Part shown: positions 44,912 to 59,494 of the stretch, piece after piece
Numbering within the stretch: the stretch's first letter is position 1
Layout of the letters: each line of letters starts with the position of its first letter
Origin: Bullera alba
Lineage: Eukaryota; Basidiomycota; Tremellomycetes; Tremellales; Bulleraceae
Assembly (NCBI GenBank): GCA_001600095.1
Contig: BCIX01000004.1
Span: 1,864,586 to 1,928,585, forward strand
DNA length: 64,000 nt
Reading direction: 5' to 3'
Made by a program: the position numbers and the translations under genes
The notes under the pieces: generated by a model
What the model was told of the DNA's origin: nothing
Databases searched by the model: none
The model's input: only the letters and a program-made list of their open reading frames with translations

Positions 44912-46070
44912 TCACATGTCGAAATCACTATCGCTATCCTCCGCCGCGGGCTTCGCTGTGCCGACAGAGGCACCACCATGCCTAATCCCACTTGTCTTTG
45001 CGTTGACCATCCCTACATCGTCGTTGAGAAGATCGTCGTCCGAGTCGGCTCCGTCGGGTCGCTCGGGGCGGAGCTTGGGCGAAGGACCGGTAAGCGCTCG
45101 ATATCGTATCAGAAGGGTTTCGAGGTCTAAGCAAGGTTCAGTCAGTGAGAAGGATCCATGAGCGGCTTGGTACGCGTGACAGGGATGTCATCGCAGACTT
45201 TGACGTCACCGTTCGAACAGGAGAATAGGTGTCGTTGCCCACCTTTTACAGTCGTCTTCATCCCGTTGAGACCCATTCCCGCGACGACATTCCCTAGTAT
45301 ATCACCATTTCGATAGATCAACAACGTTGGGACGTTCTTGTCTGGATAATTGGGGATGCACATTCCCGCTGGTATCGACAGGAATTTGGTCGATGTATGT
45401 GCCATTGCGATCTTCTGCAATAACGGCCGTAGATGTTGCGAGAGCGGGACCCTGGGGATCCGAGTCAGCACTCCCCCTCCTGCCACATCCACACCTCCCC
45501 TGGACCTTGACAGGGAGATCAAGGCAGATCTTTAATTTGGACTCGCACTCACGAGTCTTTAAACAGGAACACGACCACACCTGTCCCTTTCAAACTCTTC
45601 TCCCTGCTCGTCACTCCATCCCCCTCCTCATCCTCATCCTCCTCTTCACCCTCTGCCTCCATGCCTTCCCCATCCAACCTCTTCTTACTGCCCTCCGTGA
45701 CTTCCCTGACGAAGTCCTCCCGGGACAACGGCTCCATCGACCCATATAGCCCCTTCCTCTCTTCCTGCTTCATCTGCTCCATCCGTCTCCGCCTGTAGTC
45801 TTCAAACATCCGTTCGTCATCGGAATCAAGATTGTCCGCTTCCAAGAGCGTGCTCAGCTGATCTGCACCGGCAGTCGCGGCGACCGCTTGGATGGCGTCT
45901 TTGTGGGTGATGTGAGGGATGTCAGGGGATGGCTCCCGAGAGGGTGGCTTTGGGGGTAGGATCCCGTGAGCACGGAGCGCATCGTTACTGGGGCAGGGTC
46001 TTCAGCTGGATTTCTGAAGATGCTGTAAGGAGTCTACTTACAACTCGGTATCCTCGTTCGGGTTGACCAT
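44912..46070 (-). CDS. PLP2: Phosducin-like protein, Plp2/PDCL3 type
   Basis: Thioredoxin-fold co-chaperone that works with the CCT chaperonin in actin/tubulin folding. The N-terminus MVNPNEDTE|FNDALRAHGILPPKPPS, joined over an intron with a GTAAGT donor, is the hallmark of the PDCL2/3 subgroup. There follow DDERMFEDYRRRRMEQMKQE, SREDFVREVT, a very acidic insertion (EGEEEDEDEEGD), then GTGVVVFLFKDS|VPLSQHLRPLLQ, STKFLSIPAGMCIPNYPDKNVPTLLIYRNGDI and DLETLLIRYRALTGPSP. The end is the usual acidic tail (AEDSDSDFDM). The thioredoxin-type CxxC is absent, as expected for the family. About five exons. Confidence 0.9.
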
Positions 46071-46416
46071 TTTGGGATGTAAGATGGAATGGTAGGATTG
46101 CTTGTAGACGGCGAAGAATATGCGGTCTGTGAGCTTGAGAGAGACTTGAGATGAGGTCGATTATCTGTACGAGGATATCACTCTTGTTCTTGGCGCTGCT
46201 TTGTGTTGGGTAGACACAGATGTTTGAGAGGAGAGCATGAGCGAGATCGACCCGAAAGTCAAAGGAGCGTCCTCGACGTTCGACCGAGGCCCCGCATTCC
46301 GCAGCGGAATCAAATCGGCGCGCTCTTGTCTCATGTGGCCGGTGGACCCTGGTGGACCTGACTCTCTTGCTCTAGTTATCCATGGAAATGCCTACCTACA
46401 AAGACGGTACCCTAGT
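46071..46416. other. Intergenic, 346 bp
   Basis: Upstream of the phosducin-like gene and 3' of the left ACS-family permease. Nothing specific is seen. Confidence 0.4.
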
Positions 46417-48315
46417 CTATATCGTGTATCTAAACGCAAGCGGCTTCTCGGCCTCGCCCTTCTCGACATTCTCACTTTCCCTCACCGTTGCCCGATCTAT
46501 CCGCCTATTGCTAAGCCTATACTGAACGTGCTGTAGGATGGCGACAAGCAAGCCAAACGAGGTCAATCCCACACAGACCCTGAACCCTCGTCTATACAGC
46601 GGGGCATCGTCTCCACGGAGAAGCTGGGCGCCGATCAGAGCTCCAAGGTTGGCAGACATGACAACTGCAGACCTCAATCAGCGACGACACTCGGGGCAAT
46701 TGGTGGACTCACACATGGCCATGCCGACAGATCGTTCTTGAGGGGTCTTACAGTTGAGCGAGAGCCAAGTGGCATTGATGGGCTGTGCACTTTCAGCATT
46801 GACACCAGAGCAAGTGGAAGAAACAGAGGCCGGTCGACTCACGTGGTATGCCTGGCCGAATCCATGGGTGAGGATCAGGAATGCGTACTTGAGCCACCTC
46901 TTGTCCGAAGTCGATACTTGTTGGAAGGTGATCCACCAGGTCAACAAGATGGCGATTGCCAGAATGACAACTGGGCCTCGGAGCCTCGTCTTGTCACTCA
47001 GCCAGCCCATGAAGACCAGCATGAACAATCCGATCCAGCCTCCGACCGAGGACAGCGCATTCGACGTGAGACCTAGAACCCATATGGTCAGCATAAACGT
47101 ATAGGTGAGTAGAGCCATACTCACTGTCGAATTTGAAACTCCTGATCAGCGTCGGAGAATAGGTACCGATAGCCGCAGTCTGCGAGATGACCGCAGTTGC
47201 GAGCAAGAGATGGGGGTACTTTCGCCAATCGGCCAATGTGCTGACGACCTCTTTCACCGTGATCTTCTTCGCAGAAGTAGCTTTGGCCTTGTCGTCGTTG
47301 AGGACTCGAGCCACGAGGATCTGTTGGTCCTTTTCGTTGAAGTATCGGATCGGGAGGAACATTGGCCTTGGGTTGAACGGAGATGCCGGGAGGAAGAGGA
47401 TGAAGAGGATGGACACGAAGATTGCCATACAACCTTCGATGATCATCATCCACTGATACCCCCTTAATGACGGGTGTTTAATGCCAAGTGGGAGGATACC
47501 ATATGCGAGCAGACCGGTCGTCGCGCTGGCCAGTCCACTACCGACGAAGAAGATGGCATTTCGCTTGGCCAACTCCTCCCGCTTGTAGAACGTGGAGATG
47601 ATGTACAGTGAGCCTATCCCTCAGTCAGCGACACCCTTTCCCCCCGTCAAGGACAAGTCCCATCGACGCTCACCTGGGATGTAACCACATTCGGCAACAC
47701 CGAGGGCGATTCGCGTGGCGAGGAAACCTCCGTAACCCTTCTGCAGGGATTGCAGCGTCGCTACGAGACCAAATGCCAGGATTTGAAACGATATCCAGAT
47801 CTATCCCAACGTCAGCCTTGACCAAACCACTTCAGACCTGGCACTCACTTGCGGACCGAACCACTGAAGAGCATAGTTGGATGGAATCTCGAGCAGAATG
47901 ATACCGAGGTAGAGCAACGATTGACCAGTGTTGAACTGGTCCTGGGTGATTCCAACGTGGCCCAAGAATCCATCAGTCAGGGCTGTCCACATTCATCAGC
48001 TCGAGCTCCTGATCAAATCCAGCTCAATTCGGACTGACCGTTCGAGATGTTGCCTCGTTCCAGCTGAAACACATAGAATCCAATGAACAACAATGGCATC
48101 ACGATAAAGTCCAGCTTGCGCCTCACCCGGGCATCCTCCTCTGCCGAGGGGACGAAGCGCTCTTCGGGGAGGGGCGTCGCCTGACCATCGCTCTCCGAGG
48201 GGAACAACGAGTCTGCCTTCTCATCTGGCGTTGTGGGTGTGAGTGGAGGTGAGATTGTCGAAGACAAGACTGGAGCCGGTGCCGAAGTGACCGGTAGAGT
48301 CGGTATCGCACTCAT
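46417..48315 (-). CDS. Major facilitator, anion:cation symporter (Dal5/allantoate permease) family, left copy
   Basis: Plasma-membrane uptake of an organic or sulfur-containing anion. About seven exons. The cytosolic tail (Ser/Pro/Thr-rich, ~65 residues) leads to LDFIVMPLLFIGFYVFQLERGNISN, the diagnostic ACS TM1 block. Then come ALTDGFLGHVGITQDQFNT, IPSNYALQW, ALGVAECGYIPG and YKREELAKRNAIFF. A central loop (FNEKDQQILVARVLNDDKAK) follows, then TYSPTLIRSFKFD|GLTSNALSSVGGW and TWLSLNCKTPQERSVGMAM. The family also includes the yeast sulfonate/sulfate carrier Soa1. Its divergent neighbour is an arylsulfatase, so a sulfate-ester or sulfonate cargo is a fair guess. Confidence 0.92.
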
Positions 48316-49037
48316 ACTCGATCTCGATTTGGAATGGGATGGAGTCTGGATGGTCTACGAATCGGGGGGGACGGGTTGGGAAGAAATTTGGAATCCCATC
48401 GTCGTATACATAAGTAGCAGTCGCCACTGCTCTCTCTGGATCATCCTGCACTTCTGCTGACGCGGTATGACAATGAGAACGGGTCGGTATTCCAGATAAA
48501 ATGGATTCCAGATCCTTGCGAGCAGCTACGAGCTCGTGCTTGGGTGAATTGACAATGGATATATAGACAGGTGCCTGCCGCGGCTCTAGAGAGGTCGTCT
48601 GCGCCGAGAAGAACGGTCCAGAAGAAGGACCTGGTCCTGAAAGAACGACATTACCGACCAAATTACCCTCTCACATCCGAGTTGTCTCCGCCGAACCTGA
48701 CTCGGAGATACTACTTCCTCGGGCATGACCTCCCAACCTCTCGTCTTCCGCCTCACCTCTTACCCCCGAAGCAGACGGACAACGCCCATCAGCTCGCCTC
48801 GCAATGTACCATATGTCCAATTGCGCGACCTCGAGTTCATAGCACGCAACAATGGCGCTCGTTCGGACTGCTCCGGTTGCTCGGAGTTGGAGATTCGAAC
48901 GACATTGCGTGATAAGCGGCGAACGATCCGGTGCCTGATTTCTAAGCACGCATACGAGCAACTCTCCTATCGTATGTCCTTCATAACCACGTCGCTGTTC
49001 GATGCATACTGTAGACTGATACTGACTTGACGACACG
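48316..49037. promoter_or_regulatory. Divergent promoter, ACS permease and arylsulfatase, 722 bp
   Basis: The permease (minus) and sulfatase (plus) share this upstream region. GATAAA lies at 48495-48500 and GATAAG at 48911-48916, the latter 122 bp before the sulfatase ATG. Both fit GATA-factor sites, but the motifs are short. I saw no CACGTG (Cbf1/Met) site. Confidence 0.45.
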
Positions 49038-51497
<2,460 letters not shown>

Positions 51498-52518
51498 GCC
51501 GGCAGGTCAAAGTCGTGCTTCACCATCTAGTCAGTAGACCTAAAGCTTAGTGTGCAGTAGTATGCAAGCTTTTGGGAATGATCAATGTCGCCAGTCAGTC
51601 GCCATCTGGCAGTGAAAGCCATACTGCATTGCGCCTTGTCCGTCTCGTTCGTTCGTGGTCTTGTGACTTGGCATCGTTACTTCGCTGCCTCCTCGCGATC
51701 TTCTCGCTCCTCGTCCGCTAATTCCAGAGACCCTCAGAGGCTACGCTCCCGTCTCAGAGTGACTGCCTCGATCACCAGACTCTATCTAACTCTGTCCCTG
51801 TCGATCATGGCTTGCGACGAGATCTCGGATGGTGGCATTGGAAGCAGAATCGATGCTCAAGATGATGCAAACGATCACGCTAAAGGCGACATTTTGATTT
51901 CTTATGGCGTAGGTATGGCGTGCTCGAGCGGTGTATTGTCAATTTGTAATTTGGTTAGGATCGGTGCCTGAAAGGGTAGCACCGGGGCGTAGATCACCTT
52001 GTCTTGGCATTCGACATCCCATCTCGACCGTTCTCTGCGTTTGTGCTATGCCTTGCTAATGCTGACTTTTTGGGCGTTGTCATGCTTGAGTTTGAGACTG
52101 GACACTACGCTCCGAGCAGCGCTGGGAGGCAGGCGGGATATTTGTTCATCCGTCTCCACCGGTCTTTGGAACGGGAGGGCGAGAACGAGCAGATCGATGG
52201 GTACCGGAACCGACATACTAGGCCCATAGCCATTTGGCAACACGCAAATGATACGTGCTTGCCAAGCATCAAGATCCCACAGACATTCCCAAATGTTCTG
52301 GTTCTACGCAGGGGGATATGAAGTCACTGACGAGTGGTACATATACGAACGGACCAGCTGACAATTCCCAAAGATCCACCCACCTCTCCATCCAGCCTGC
52401 AAGCTTTGGACCCAAGATTCCCAAGGCGTCAAGCGCTCGACTATAGCGACTGCAAAATCCAAATTGTAGGACCAGTGCCGCTCAAGCCGATCGATTCGTA
52501 CTACCAGGCCGAACCACC
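51498..52518. other. Intergenic, 1021 bp
   Basis: Between the sulfatase and the right ACS permease, both rightward. Frames at 51585-51971 (128 codons) and 52004-52321 (106 codons) have no motif, splice pattern or known relative, and I do not call them. The last ~200 bp should be the permease promoter. Confidence 0.4.
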
Positions 52519-54369
52519 ATGTCCGACTATGATTCCAAGGACGTTGGCCAGTTCCCGGCTCCTCATCCCGAGGAGGTCGGCCTGGCCCTGTCCCGCGACT
52601 GGACAGACAAGGAGGAGCTCAAGGCAAAGAGAAAGTGAGTATCGAATGCGGCAGGGTGAGCGACTTGCTGACGTCAGACAGGCTCGACTTCATCATCATG
52701 CCCATCCTCACCCTCGGATTCTTCTGTCTTCGTGAGTGAAGCAGTAACGTATTTCAAGCAGGAATATTGACAATTGTTAGAACTGGACAGAGGTAACATC
52801 GCCAATGCCATCACGGACAGTTTCATGAAGGATGTCGGTATCAACCAAGACCAATTCAACGGTGAGTCCCAAGAGATACTCGCGCACATGCCCCCAGCTA
52901 ACATCTTCGCAGTCGGCCAACAGATGCTCTCGCTCGGTATCGTCCTGTTCGAGGTCCCAAGTAACATGATCCTGTACAAGGTCGGCCCTGGTAAATGGCT
53001 CACTCTCCAATTATACCTCTTCGGTGTCGTCAGTACCTTCCAGGCTTTCCAGAACAACTACGCCTCTTTCATCGCTACTCGATTACTCCTCGGTATCACC
53101 GAATCCGGTTTCATCCCTGGTGGGCTTTGGACCCTGTCTACCTGGTACACCCGAGAGGAGACCGCCAAGCGAGTCATGTTCTTCTACTTTGGTAATCAGT
53201 TCGGAGAAGCGTCTTCCAAGCTCCTCGCCTATGGAATCCTGCACATGCGTGGAGTTGGCGGTAAACCCGGATGGTTCTGGCTCTTCGCTCTCATGGGCGG
53301 TTTCACCATTCTCAGCGGCTTCGTCTTTGGTTTCTTGCTCCCCGACTCGTTCAAGAGGCCCACCAGTACTTTCCTGCCCAAGGTCTGCTTGTTCACCGAG
53401 AGGGAGCTGCACATTCTTCAGACCCGAGTCCTCATCGACGACCCCATGAAGGGCAAGAAGAAGAGTCACATTGGATGGTCGTCTTTCAAGAAGGCAGTGA
53501 GTACCACTTCGTCCTCACCTGAACATAGAGCTGATGACGATCAGTTTGGATACTGGAGACTATGGATCCACCTCTTCATCACCCTCTGCAACAACGGCCC
53601 TCAGAGAGCGTTCGACACATACTCCCCCACCATCGTTTCCAGCTTTGGTTTCGCTCCATTGACCAGTAACGCCCTCGCCTCGGTCGGTTTCTTCGTTCAG
53701 ATCCCCGTGTCTTACGTGTTCAGCTACGTCTCCGACCACTTGTGAGTCGCCCGTCGTCGACTGCTTCCGGGATCAAACTGATAACATCCTGTAGTAACCT
53801 GCGAGGTCCAACAGTCATGCTCGGTCTCTTCTGCCATTTGTTCGGATACGTCTTCAACCGAATCTTCACCGAACTCACCGGTCAACGAGGCGTCAAGTAC
53901 TTTGGCGTTGTGTGGACTCAGATCTTTGGAACATTCTCTCACCCTCTCAACATCGCTTGGATGTCCCTGACCGCTCGAGACTCGGAAGAGCGTGCTCTTG
54001 CCATGGCCATGTGAGTATCCCCACTCTCATCTCGACGGACATCACTGACTGTGCTTTAGGGTGATCATGGGAGCCAATACGGCGGGTATCTACGGTGCCC
54101 AGATCTTCCGAGCCGACGATAAACCAAAGTACAGACGAGGATTCAGTATCAATATCGGCGTCCTCTCCCTCGCTCTTACCCTCGCTACTGTCCGATTCAT
54201 CGACGACAGACTCAGGGCGCGACGTGCTCGAGGACGACAAAACTCCGTTACAGAGTCCGACAGCTCTTCGTCAGAGGAGCAGGCCGTCGATGCCAGTCTC
54301 CCTGCCGTATCTGGCGAGAAGGCCAGCGGAAATGGATACAGGCAGGACGTCAAGGCTTCCGAATACTAG
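52519..54369 (+). CDS. Major facilitator, anion:cation symporter (Dal5/allantoate permease) family, right copy
   Basis: Same family as the permease at 46417, with about six introns. It begins MSDYDSKDVGQFPAPHPEEV, then KLDFIIMPILTLGFFCL|QLDRGNIANAITDSFMKDVGINQDQFN, the ACS signature. It continues with FEVPSNMILYKVGPGKW, LLGITESGFIPGGLW, YTREETAKRVMFFYFGNQFGEA, TERELHILQTRVLIDDP, TYSPTIVSSFGF, SLTARDSEERALAMAM and GANTAGIYGAQIF, and ends in a Ser/Asp-rich cytosolic tail. It is clearly diverged from the left copy, so the two may carry different substrates or affinities. Both face the arylsulfatase between them. Confidence 0.93.
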
Positions 54370-54785
54370 TCACGTGATCCGGTAGTTGACACCTCTGCTT
54401 CTGTCTTGTGTGATCCGTTCTATAGACATGTCTCGATTGTATGTACCAGTACTTTGCAAGCAGAAATGCAACTCATGATGTCCCGACCTCTTTATGCCAT
54501 CGGTGCATGATGCATCAGACGACCTGTAGTGTACCGTCATCGGCTCCCAATTTGATGCACACACTTTCAATTTCGAAATCGACAATTGCTTCGTCGACGA
54601 CGACGATGAAGTCTGTATAAGAACGATGAAGGGGGTTGTTTGATGTTACTTCCTTACCTATACAGCTGACCCTCATACCCACTCCTATGCGACTTGCTCG
54701 ACTCTGTGGTCTTCTTACCACTCTCTATCCGCAGGGGAGTCTCAACAAAGCTCTTTCAACTTCCCTATATCGAAATCACAGCACA
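54370..54785. other. Intergenic, 416 bp
   Basis: 3' of the permease and promoter/5' end of arsH. A GACGACGACGATGAAG stretch lies at 54597-54612. The segment from 54687 is open in frame with ArsH and could be an N-terminal extension. Confidence 0.4.
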
Positions 54786-55863
54786 ATGACGAGCGGTCAC
54801 GATATCAACACCAACTATCGCCCCTTCCTCTTACCTAAATCCTCATCAACCGACACTCTCAATGACTCAGAGGAATGGACTGCTACTGTGGACTTGGACC
54901 GAGCTACGAGCTTCGCTGCCAGTGTATTCGGACAAGAGCCTCTGAGGGTTTTGATCCTGTATGGCAGTCTGCGCGAGAGGTGAGTCATCATCTGTGCTTC
55001 CTTTGATCTATGCATGATCTCGCTGAGTACTGAACAGGTCATACTCGAGACTCCTGGCATTCGAGGCCGCTCGCATGTTGCATCGAATGGGATGTGATGT
55101 AAGGGTGTTCAACCCCCAAGGACTGCCGATCAAGGACGAGGTATCGGAGAGACATGAAAAGGTGCAGGAGCTCAGGAGGTTGAGTGATTGGTCTCAAGCC
55201 CAGTTCTGGAGTAGTCCCGAGCAACACGGCACCATCACCGCCGTGATGAAGAATCAGAGTGAGTGGAAGAGGTGGATCCGGTGGAAGCTATGCCTTCGTC
55301 CTAGGTGCCACGGCTGACTAGATTCACGTAGTCGACTGGATTCCACTGTCGATAGGATCCGTTCGTCCGACCCAAGGCCGTGTTCTAGCCGTCTCTCAGG
55401 TCAGTCGTGTCGACCGACGCGCACGGTCCACAGACTCACGGGTTTACCTTTTAGGTGAATGGGGGCAGTCAATCCTTCAATACTGTCAACACGCTCCGAG
55501 TCCTCGGCCGCTGGATGAGGATGTTCGTCATACCAAACCAAGTACGTCCTCTCGTATCTCCCGTTATATCGACTTGCTCCATGCCAAACGCTGATCTTTC
55601 TCTAGTCATCCGTGCCAATGGCCTGGAAGGCATTCACCGAGGAAGGCCGGATGATGCCATCTTCCAATCGCGATCGTCTGGTCGACGTCTGTGAGGAACT
55701 CGTCAAAACCTCGGCTATCATTCTCCCCCACTTTGACCTCCTGGCCGATCGATATAGCGAGCGAACGGAGATTGCTGCCAAGGGACGACTGCACACCCAG
55801 GCCGACAAGGAGAAAGAGAAGGACGAGGCGTTGGCGGCCACGAAGGGGAAAAAGGCGGAGTGA
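54786..55863 (+). CDS. arsH: ArsH-type NADPH:FMN oxidoreductase
   Basis: Flavodoxin-fold quinone/organoarsenical oxidoreductase that detoxifies trivalent methylated arsenicals by oxidation. Five exons. The family blocks are intact: [17 protein letters not shown] (FMN phosphate loop), [91 protein letters not shown] and EEGRMMPSS. The start at 54786 fits the usual family N-terminus. An in-frame upstream Met at 54687 would add 33 residues rich in Arg, Leu and Ser, which could target mitochondria. The C-terminus has a charged tail ([20 protein letters not shown]). No other ars gene is in the window. Confidence 0.93.
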
Positions 55864-56597
55864 TTCAGATTTCAGATAGACCATAGAGGCGGTTCGGCCG
55901 TTGTGCAATAGACCTCCATACCTGTATACCTGTGCATAGGTTGTATTCCAAGTCCTGTTCTCCAGCTGCCGCTCGCAATGAATCCGCTTTGGCGGGTCTG
56001 AACTCGTTCGAGAGAACACTCGAGTCGAGCTCGAAGCTACCCGCTCTGGTCCGAAACGACCGGGACCTTCGGTACCAACAAGGCACCCTTCGGCTCCCTT
56101 CGGCCTGTCTTGATTCTCACGTCACTCGACTGTCAGCCTCCGTAGGGCTTCCGTCCTCCTCCATCAGCTCGAATACATCTCCAAGGGTGAAAGACCTCAA
56201 GCATCTTCTAGTCCTTCAAGCTCACGATCGTTCTCGCTTCTTGTGTCGGCGGTCCGAACTCCGACCTGGTCCGACTCTTGTCTTCTGTACCTCCCAAAAC
56301 TTCGGATCCTCGTCCAAGCCATCACCGATCCGTACCAGTTCGTACTTCACAGCAGAGATGCGTACGCCGAGAGGACTTCGGAGGCTAAAATGCTCACCAT
56401 ACCCATCGGCCGAGGTCGACAGGGATGCTCTAACCTGCTCTAACCGGATGAGGCGCAGAAGGGCGCAGAACAGGCGTAAACTGCAATTCCACCAGATTCC
56501 ACCTCAGGGCTCGGGCGCGCGAGCTGGCAGGAGGAAGGTAATAAGCTCGGCAGGTCGTTCCTTATCTGATAGCGAAAAATTCTCCTCCGAGCTGCCT

Positions 56598-56617
56598 ACC
56601 GTACGAAGCCGTACGGT
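56598..56617. repeat. Perfect hairpin ACCGTACG-AAGC-CGTACGGT
   Basis: Eight-base arms with a four-base loop, about 170-190 bp upstream of the MFSD1-like start. The arms are also self-complementary around GTAC, so the element could be a dyad binding site. Confidence 0.5.
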
Positions 56618-56688
56618 GGTTCTACATACTACGGTCCCCCGAGCTCCCGATGAGCTAGCTCCAGTGCAGCGTGTCCCAACTGGGAGCG

Positions 56689-56694
56689 TATAAA
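56689..56694 (+). promoter_or_regulatory. TATA box of the MFSD1-like gene
   Basis: TATAAA in the sequence GGGAGCGTATAAAGCATT, 91-96 bp upstream of the ATG at 56785, a typical fungal position. Confidence 0.5.
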
Positions 56695-56784
56695 GCATTG
56701 GTGCAGGCTTTGCGGACTAGAAGTTGTTATCTCGTCTCTTGTTCACGACTGAACTACTGACTACACCAGGAATCCAGTACCAGG

Positions 56785-58889
56785 ATGTCAGTCCGATCCA
56801 GGGGCGAGAAAGCAGTATTGGCCAACGAGGAAAAGGGTGATTTGATCCAGCTCCCCGCCTTGGCCAACAACACGGGCGAGGACGCCGACCTCGACATTAA
56901 CGATGGAGACCATGATCGAGTCTCGCCAAGAGCCATTCCGCGCAAGTACAGACTACTCGCCCTGTCCATGATCATCTTCTTCAACACCAGCTCGTCATTC
57001 TCGGAGAGCACGCTCAGTCCCTTGAAGTCGACATTCCGCAAACAGCTAGGTGTAACCAGTGAGTCTTGCTCGTACTGCCCACAGGTGACATCTCGCTGAT
57101 GTACTTCCCAGATGCGCAGTATGGTGCAATTTCCTCCGCATCCAGTCTTGTCAACACCATCCTCCCCGTCATTGGAGGATTGGGTATCGACTACTGGGGC
57201 GCGACATAGTGAGTGACATTGGTCAGATACAAATGGCGGTAATGGTACTGATGCCGTGGCATAGCGCGGCCATCATTTGCAGTACTTTCATCATGATTGG
57301 TGCAATCATCTCGGCTGCGGTGAGTGGTGTACCTCGTCTGAGGCTCGTGACTGATCACCGACTTGTTTTAGGGCGCCAACACCACTAGATTTGGCATGGT
57401 CGTCGGCGGCCGTATCATCATGGGTCTCGGCTCCATGGGTGAGTCCGACACGCAAAGACACAATGCTGACCTGTTATCCAGTCATCGAGTCGGCGCAGAT
57501 CAAGCTCTACTCCCACTGGTTCCAGGGCAGCAACCTCGCTCTTGTCATTGGAATCGACCTCGCTTGGAGCCGCATCCTCAGTGTGATCTCCAGATCAACT
57601 GCCGTTCCCATGACTCTGATCAACGGGTGGTGGGGCTGGGGCCTGTGGTGAGTCAGACGGTACCCGTCAATTCGACAAAGTTGACGCTCTGATAGGATCC
57701 CCGCTTTCACCACTGTCGCCAATCTGATCATCTGTATCATGTACTGGGCCTACGAGAGGCGTGTGCCCAAACAGTACCGACCGCCTCTGGGCAAAGACGC
57801 CGCAAGAAGCGAAGGAGCTCTGCGCAAGGCCATCGAGTTCAACTCGCTCTCCAAGCTGTAGGCCAACTTGAGCTGCGAGTGCTATCAAACTGACGAGACC
57901 AGGCCAATCTTCTTCTACATGTTCTGTGGACTACGTGAGTCACTCAAGCGAGAGTACTTGCTCACGTTGTAGAGATCTTCCAGACATCCGTGGTCGGCGT
58001 GTACAGCAGTAACCTTGCCGACATCCAGACTCAGACTCGAGGCACCTCCGCCCTGGCGGCCGGTTATAACTCGTCCCTCCAGAGTGTGGTTCCCATCGTC
58101 ATGATCCCTCTTGTTGGCGCTTTCATCGATCGGTACGGCATGAGGATGTTCTTCAGTGAGTCTATCACATTACATTACGGTCGCAGAGAGGCTAACGTAT
58201 TGTAGTCTCTTGGACCGCGATGCTATATGTCATCGTGATAGGCCTCATCGGTCTCACCAAAGTCCATCCTCTAGGTCCGATCATCCTAGGATCTTTCGCC
58301 CTGTCCACTTACGCCATCCCATTCTCGGCCTCTATTCCCGTCATCATCGGCGACACCAAACTCCTCGGCACCGCCATCGGCGTGTGGAAGGCCTTCGTGA
58401 GTGAAAAGACAAACCCATCTGTATCTAGCTAAATTCCACCAGGGCAACGGTGGTATCGTGGTCTTCGACGTTCTCGCCGGTGCTATCGTAAGTCTCGATA
58501 CATCTTCGACCAGTTTAGAAATCGCACTGACTGTTCTCGTACAGCAAGATAAATCTGGAAACAACAGCTACGACAACGTTATCTACCTCCTCATGGCGTA
58601 CAAATCCGTGCAGATCCTCTGGGGCTTCTTCTTCGACTGGCTGGACGGCCGCTGGCTAGGCCACTCTTTGCGTAAGAGCGAGGTGGAGCGAGTTGCTCTT
58701 AGGGACAGGGCAAAGGCCGAGGGAGTGGTGTTTAGAGGGTGGAGACCGTCGAAGTGGGCTATGGCAATAGTCCTCACAGAGCTCTTCGCCTTGACCATCA
58801 CGGCTTGGGTGGTGAGTAGCCTGTGGTACAGTTCAATATGCGTCGCTGACAGTTTGAAGGTGTACATTGTGTACTCACTCGGCAAATAA
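56785..58889 (+). CDS. MFSD1-like major facilitator (lysosomal/vacuolar dipeptide-transporter type)
   Basis: 12-TM transporter with about twelve exons. The mammalian homologue exports dipeptides from lysosomes. The N-tail (DDLDINDGD-type acid-rich, ~50 residues) precedes LLALSMIIFFNTSSSFSEST, and the next exons give AQYGAISSASSLVNTILPVIGGLGID, VVGGRIIMGLGSM and KLYSHWFQGSNLALVIGID. These match the MFSD1 layout more than sugar or drug carriers. YSSNLADIQTQTRGTSALAAGYNSSLQSVVPIVMIPLVGAFIDRYGMR carries a motif-A-like GAFIDRYGMR loop in the second half. The C-terminal tail is basic and charged, and a last intron joins ITAWV|VYIVYSLGK. Substrate is inferred from homology only. Confidence 0.85.
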
Positions 58890-59494
58890 GAAGCTAAACC
58901 GTACCCGTCAGGCGACTCTGTGCAAGCGACTTGATGGTACATTGTCTCTGGCAAGAAGAGCTGGGATCAGTCAGTACTCGATAGTCAACATATTTGCCCT
59001 TGCTCAAACTCGTCGCTCGTCGCGGGTATCTTCTTCGCTTATCTTCCATGCAGACTGTCAAACCCCTTCGGTTTGCCTAACAGGGCGGACTCCAAGCTGC
59101 AGGATCATACTGACACACGAGCTCAAGGAATCAGTTCGCAAAGAGCTGACGTACAATGTTGACTGACAATTGACTGACTATCACGAGATCAGCGCATTAC
59201 AGCCACAGCGGTAGGCTATGCTATCGACCGGGTATGAAGACTCCTGGCGTCATCACATCGCGTAGCCTACAGTGGCACAACTTGACATCGGATCACCATG
59301 TGTGTGCTCGCAGACGATGCGAGAAGGAGGACCGAATGACTTGTGAGTCTCGAGTGGTAGTCACTAACGCTAAGCGCTCTGCCTCTTCAACGCCCTCCCT
59401 CTTTATCTCATACCCCGTCAGACATAAAATGCATTACCTTGCAATGACACACCTCTCAGCAGCAGCACCTTTGCTTCCAACAAGTACTTAGCCA
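58890..59494. other. Intergenic, 605 bp, convergent genes
   Basis: Tail-to-tail spacer between the MFSD1-like gene and the leftward small Lys/Thr-rich gene. Nothing recognisable is seen. Confidence 0.4.

Larger units (their letters stand above)
55864..56784. other. Intergenic, 921 bp, with an unexplained open frame and a hairpin
   Basis: Between arsH and the MFSD1-like gene. It holds a 253-codon plus-strand frame (55932-56693) that is Ser/Arg-rich with no recognisable domain and might be chance, plus a perfect 8-bp hairpin at 56598-56617. TATAAA at 56689-56694 (gcgtataaagcatt), 91-96 bp before the next ATG, is a good TATA box and overlaps the end of the frame. Confidence 0.4.

Noticed and set aside
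51585..52321. Two open frames between the sulfatase and the right permease
   Set aside because: No motif, splice pattern or protein-like composition; 128 and 106 codons occur by chance in GC-rich DNA.
56785..58889. Arsenite efflux partner of ArsH
   Set aside because: The neighbouring transporter is MFSD1-like in motif order, not an Acr3/ArsB-type arsenite carrier, so I do not call an arsenic operon-like cluster.
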